Source of the DNA: UBA10427 sp003500135
Lineage (GTDB): Bacteria > Bacteroidota > Bacteroidia > Cytophagales > Cyclobacteriaceae
Assembly (NCBI GenBank): GCA_963966275.1
Contig: CAWZYQ010000048.1
Location: forward strand, 1-24,275
DNA length: 24,275 bases
Reading direction: 5' to 3'
Part shown: piece by piece, positions 24,262-24,275 of the stretch
Numbering within the stretch: position 1 is the stretch's first letter
Layout of the letters: every line of letters begins with the position of its first letter
The notes under the pieces: generated by a model
The model's database searches: none
The model's input: the letters and a program-made list of their open reading frames with translations, nothing else
What the model was told of the DNA's origin: nothing
Made by a program: the position numbers and the translations under genes

Positions 24262-24275
24262 AAATGTAGTAAATT

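Noticed and set aside
1..24275. CRISPR array, tRNA or rRNA genes
   Set aside because: No regularly spaced repeats or recognisable RNA gene signatures were found on reading the sequence.

Overview
The window looks like a chromosomal segment of a Bacteroidota bacterium, probably from the Cytophagales or a related lineage. The evidence is Bacteroidota-type promoter -7 boxes (TAnnTTTG), a TonB receptor with a carboxypeptidase-regulatory-like N-terminal domain, several protein families in forms typical of that phylum, and few obvious Shine-Dalgarno sites. No tRNA, rRNA or CRISPR array was seen. Most of the left and centre is housekeeping and cofactor metabolism. The right end (about 20.4 kb onward) is gene-poor and decayed.

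Region 1 (1-4.3 kb, minus strand) is a tight run cysC-cysD-cysN-pheS-lipoprotein. CysD/CysN make APS from sulfate and ATP, and CysC phosphorylates APS to PAPS. The divergent cysQ (4.4-5.2 kb) removes PAP. No PAPS reductase is present, so PAPS use (assimilation or sulfation) is not settled here. pheS and a small lipoprotein that looks like a Rieske fold without its histidine ligands are coupled to the end of the run. Next comes a secreted protein of unknown function (5.2-6.7 kb), closed by a bidirectional terminator.

Region 2 (6.8-10.6 kb) holds arginine deiminase, a free-methionine-(R)-sulfoxide reductase that overlaps ribD, and the divergent release-factor methyltransferase prmC. It is followed by a 300-bp stretch of about 12% GC (hand count) upstream of a small XRE-type regulator.

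Region 3 (11.5-17.0 kb, minus strand) is a cofactor-salvage locus centred on thiamine. Two TPP riboswitches are clear. One precedes a THI5/NMT1-like protein that has no signal peptide. The other lies just after that gene's stop codon and precedes a TonB-dependent receptor. An intrinsic terminator follows the receptor gene, and then a thiamine-pyrophosphokinase-like protein that seems to lack the catalytic motifs. Upstream is a PnuC-family transporter translationally coupled to a NadR-like kinase, with its own promoter. Together they suggest outer-membrane uptake of thiamine or a precursor, TPP-dependent control, and a parallel nicotinamide riboside (or thiamine) import-and-phosphorylation module.

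Region 4 (17.1-20.3 kb, minus strand) is a BtuFCD/FecBCD-type ABC importer (lipoprotein, permease, ATPase with an extra C-terminal domain) for a metal complex or cobalamin.

Region 5 (20.4-24.3 kb) contains the frameshifted remains of an IS110-family transposase, a nested inverted repeat of unknown role, and an M16 zinc-peptidase gene missing its catalytic N-terminal domain, with an in-frame stop just before the homology begins.
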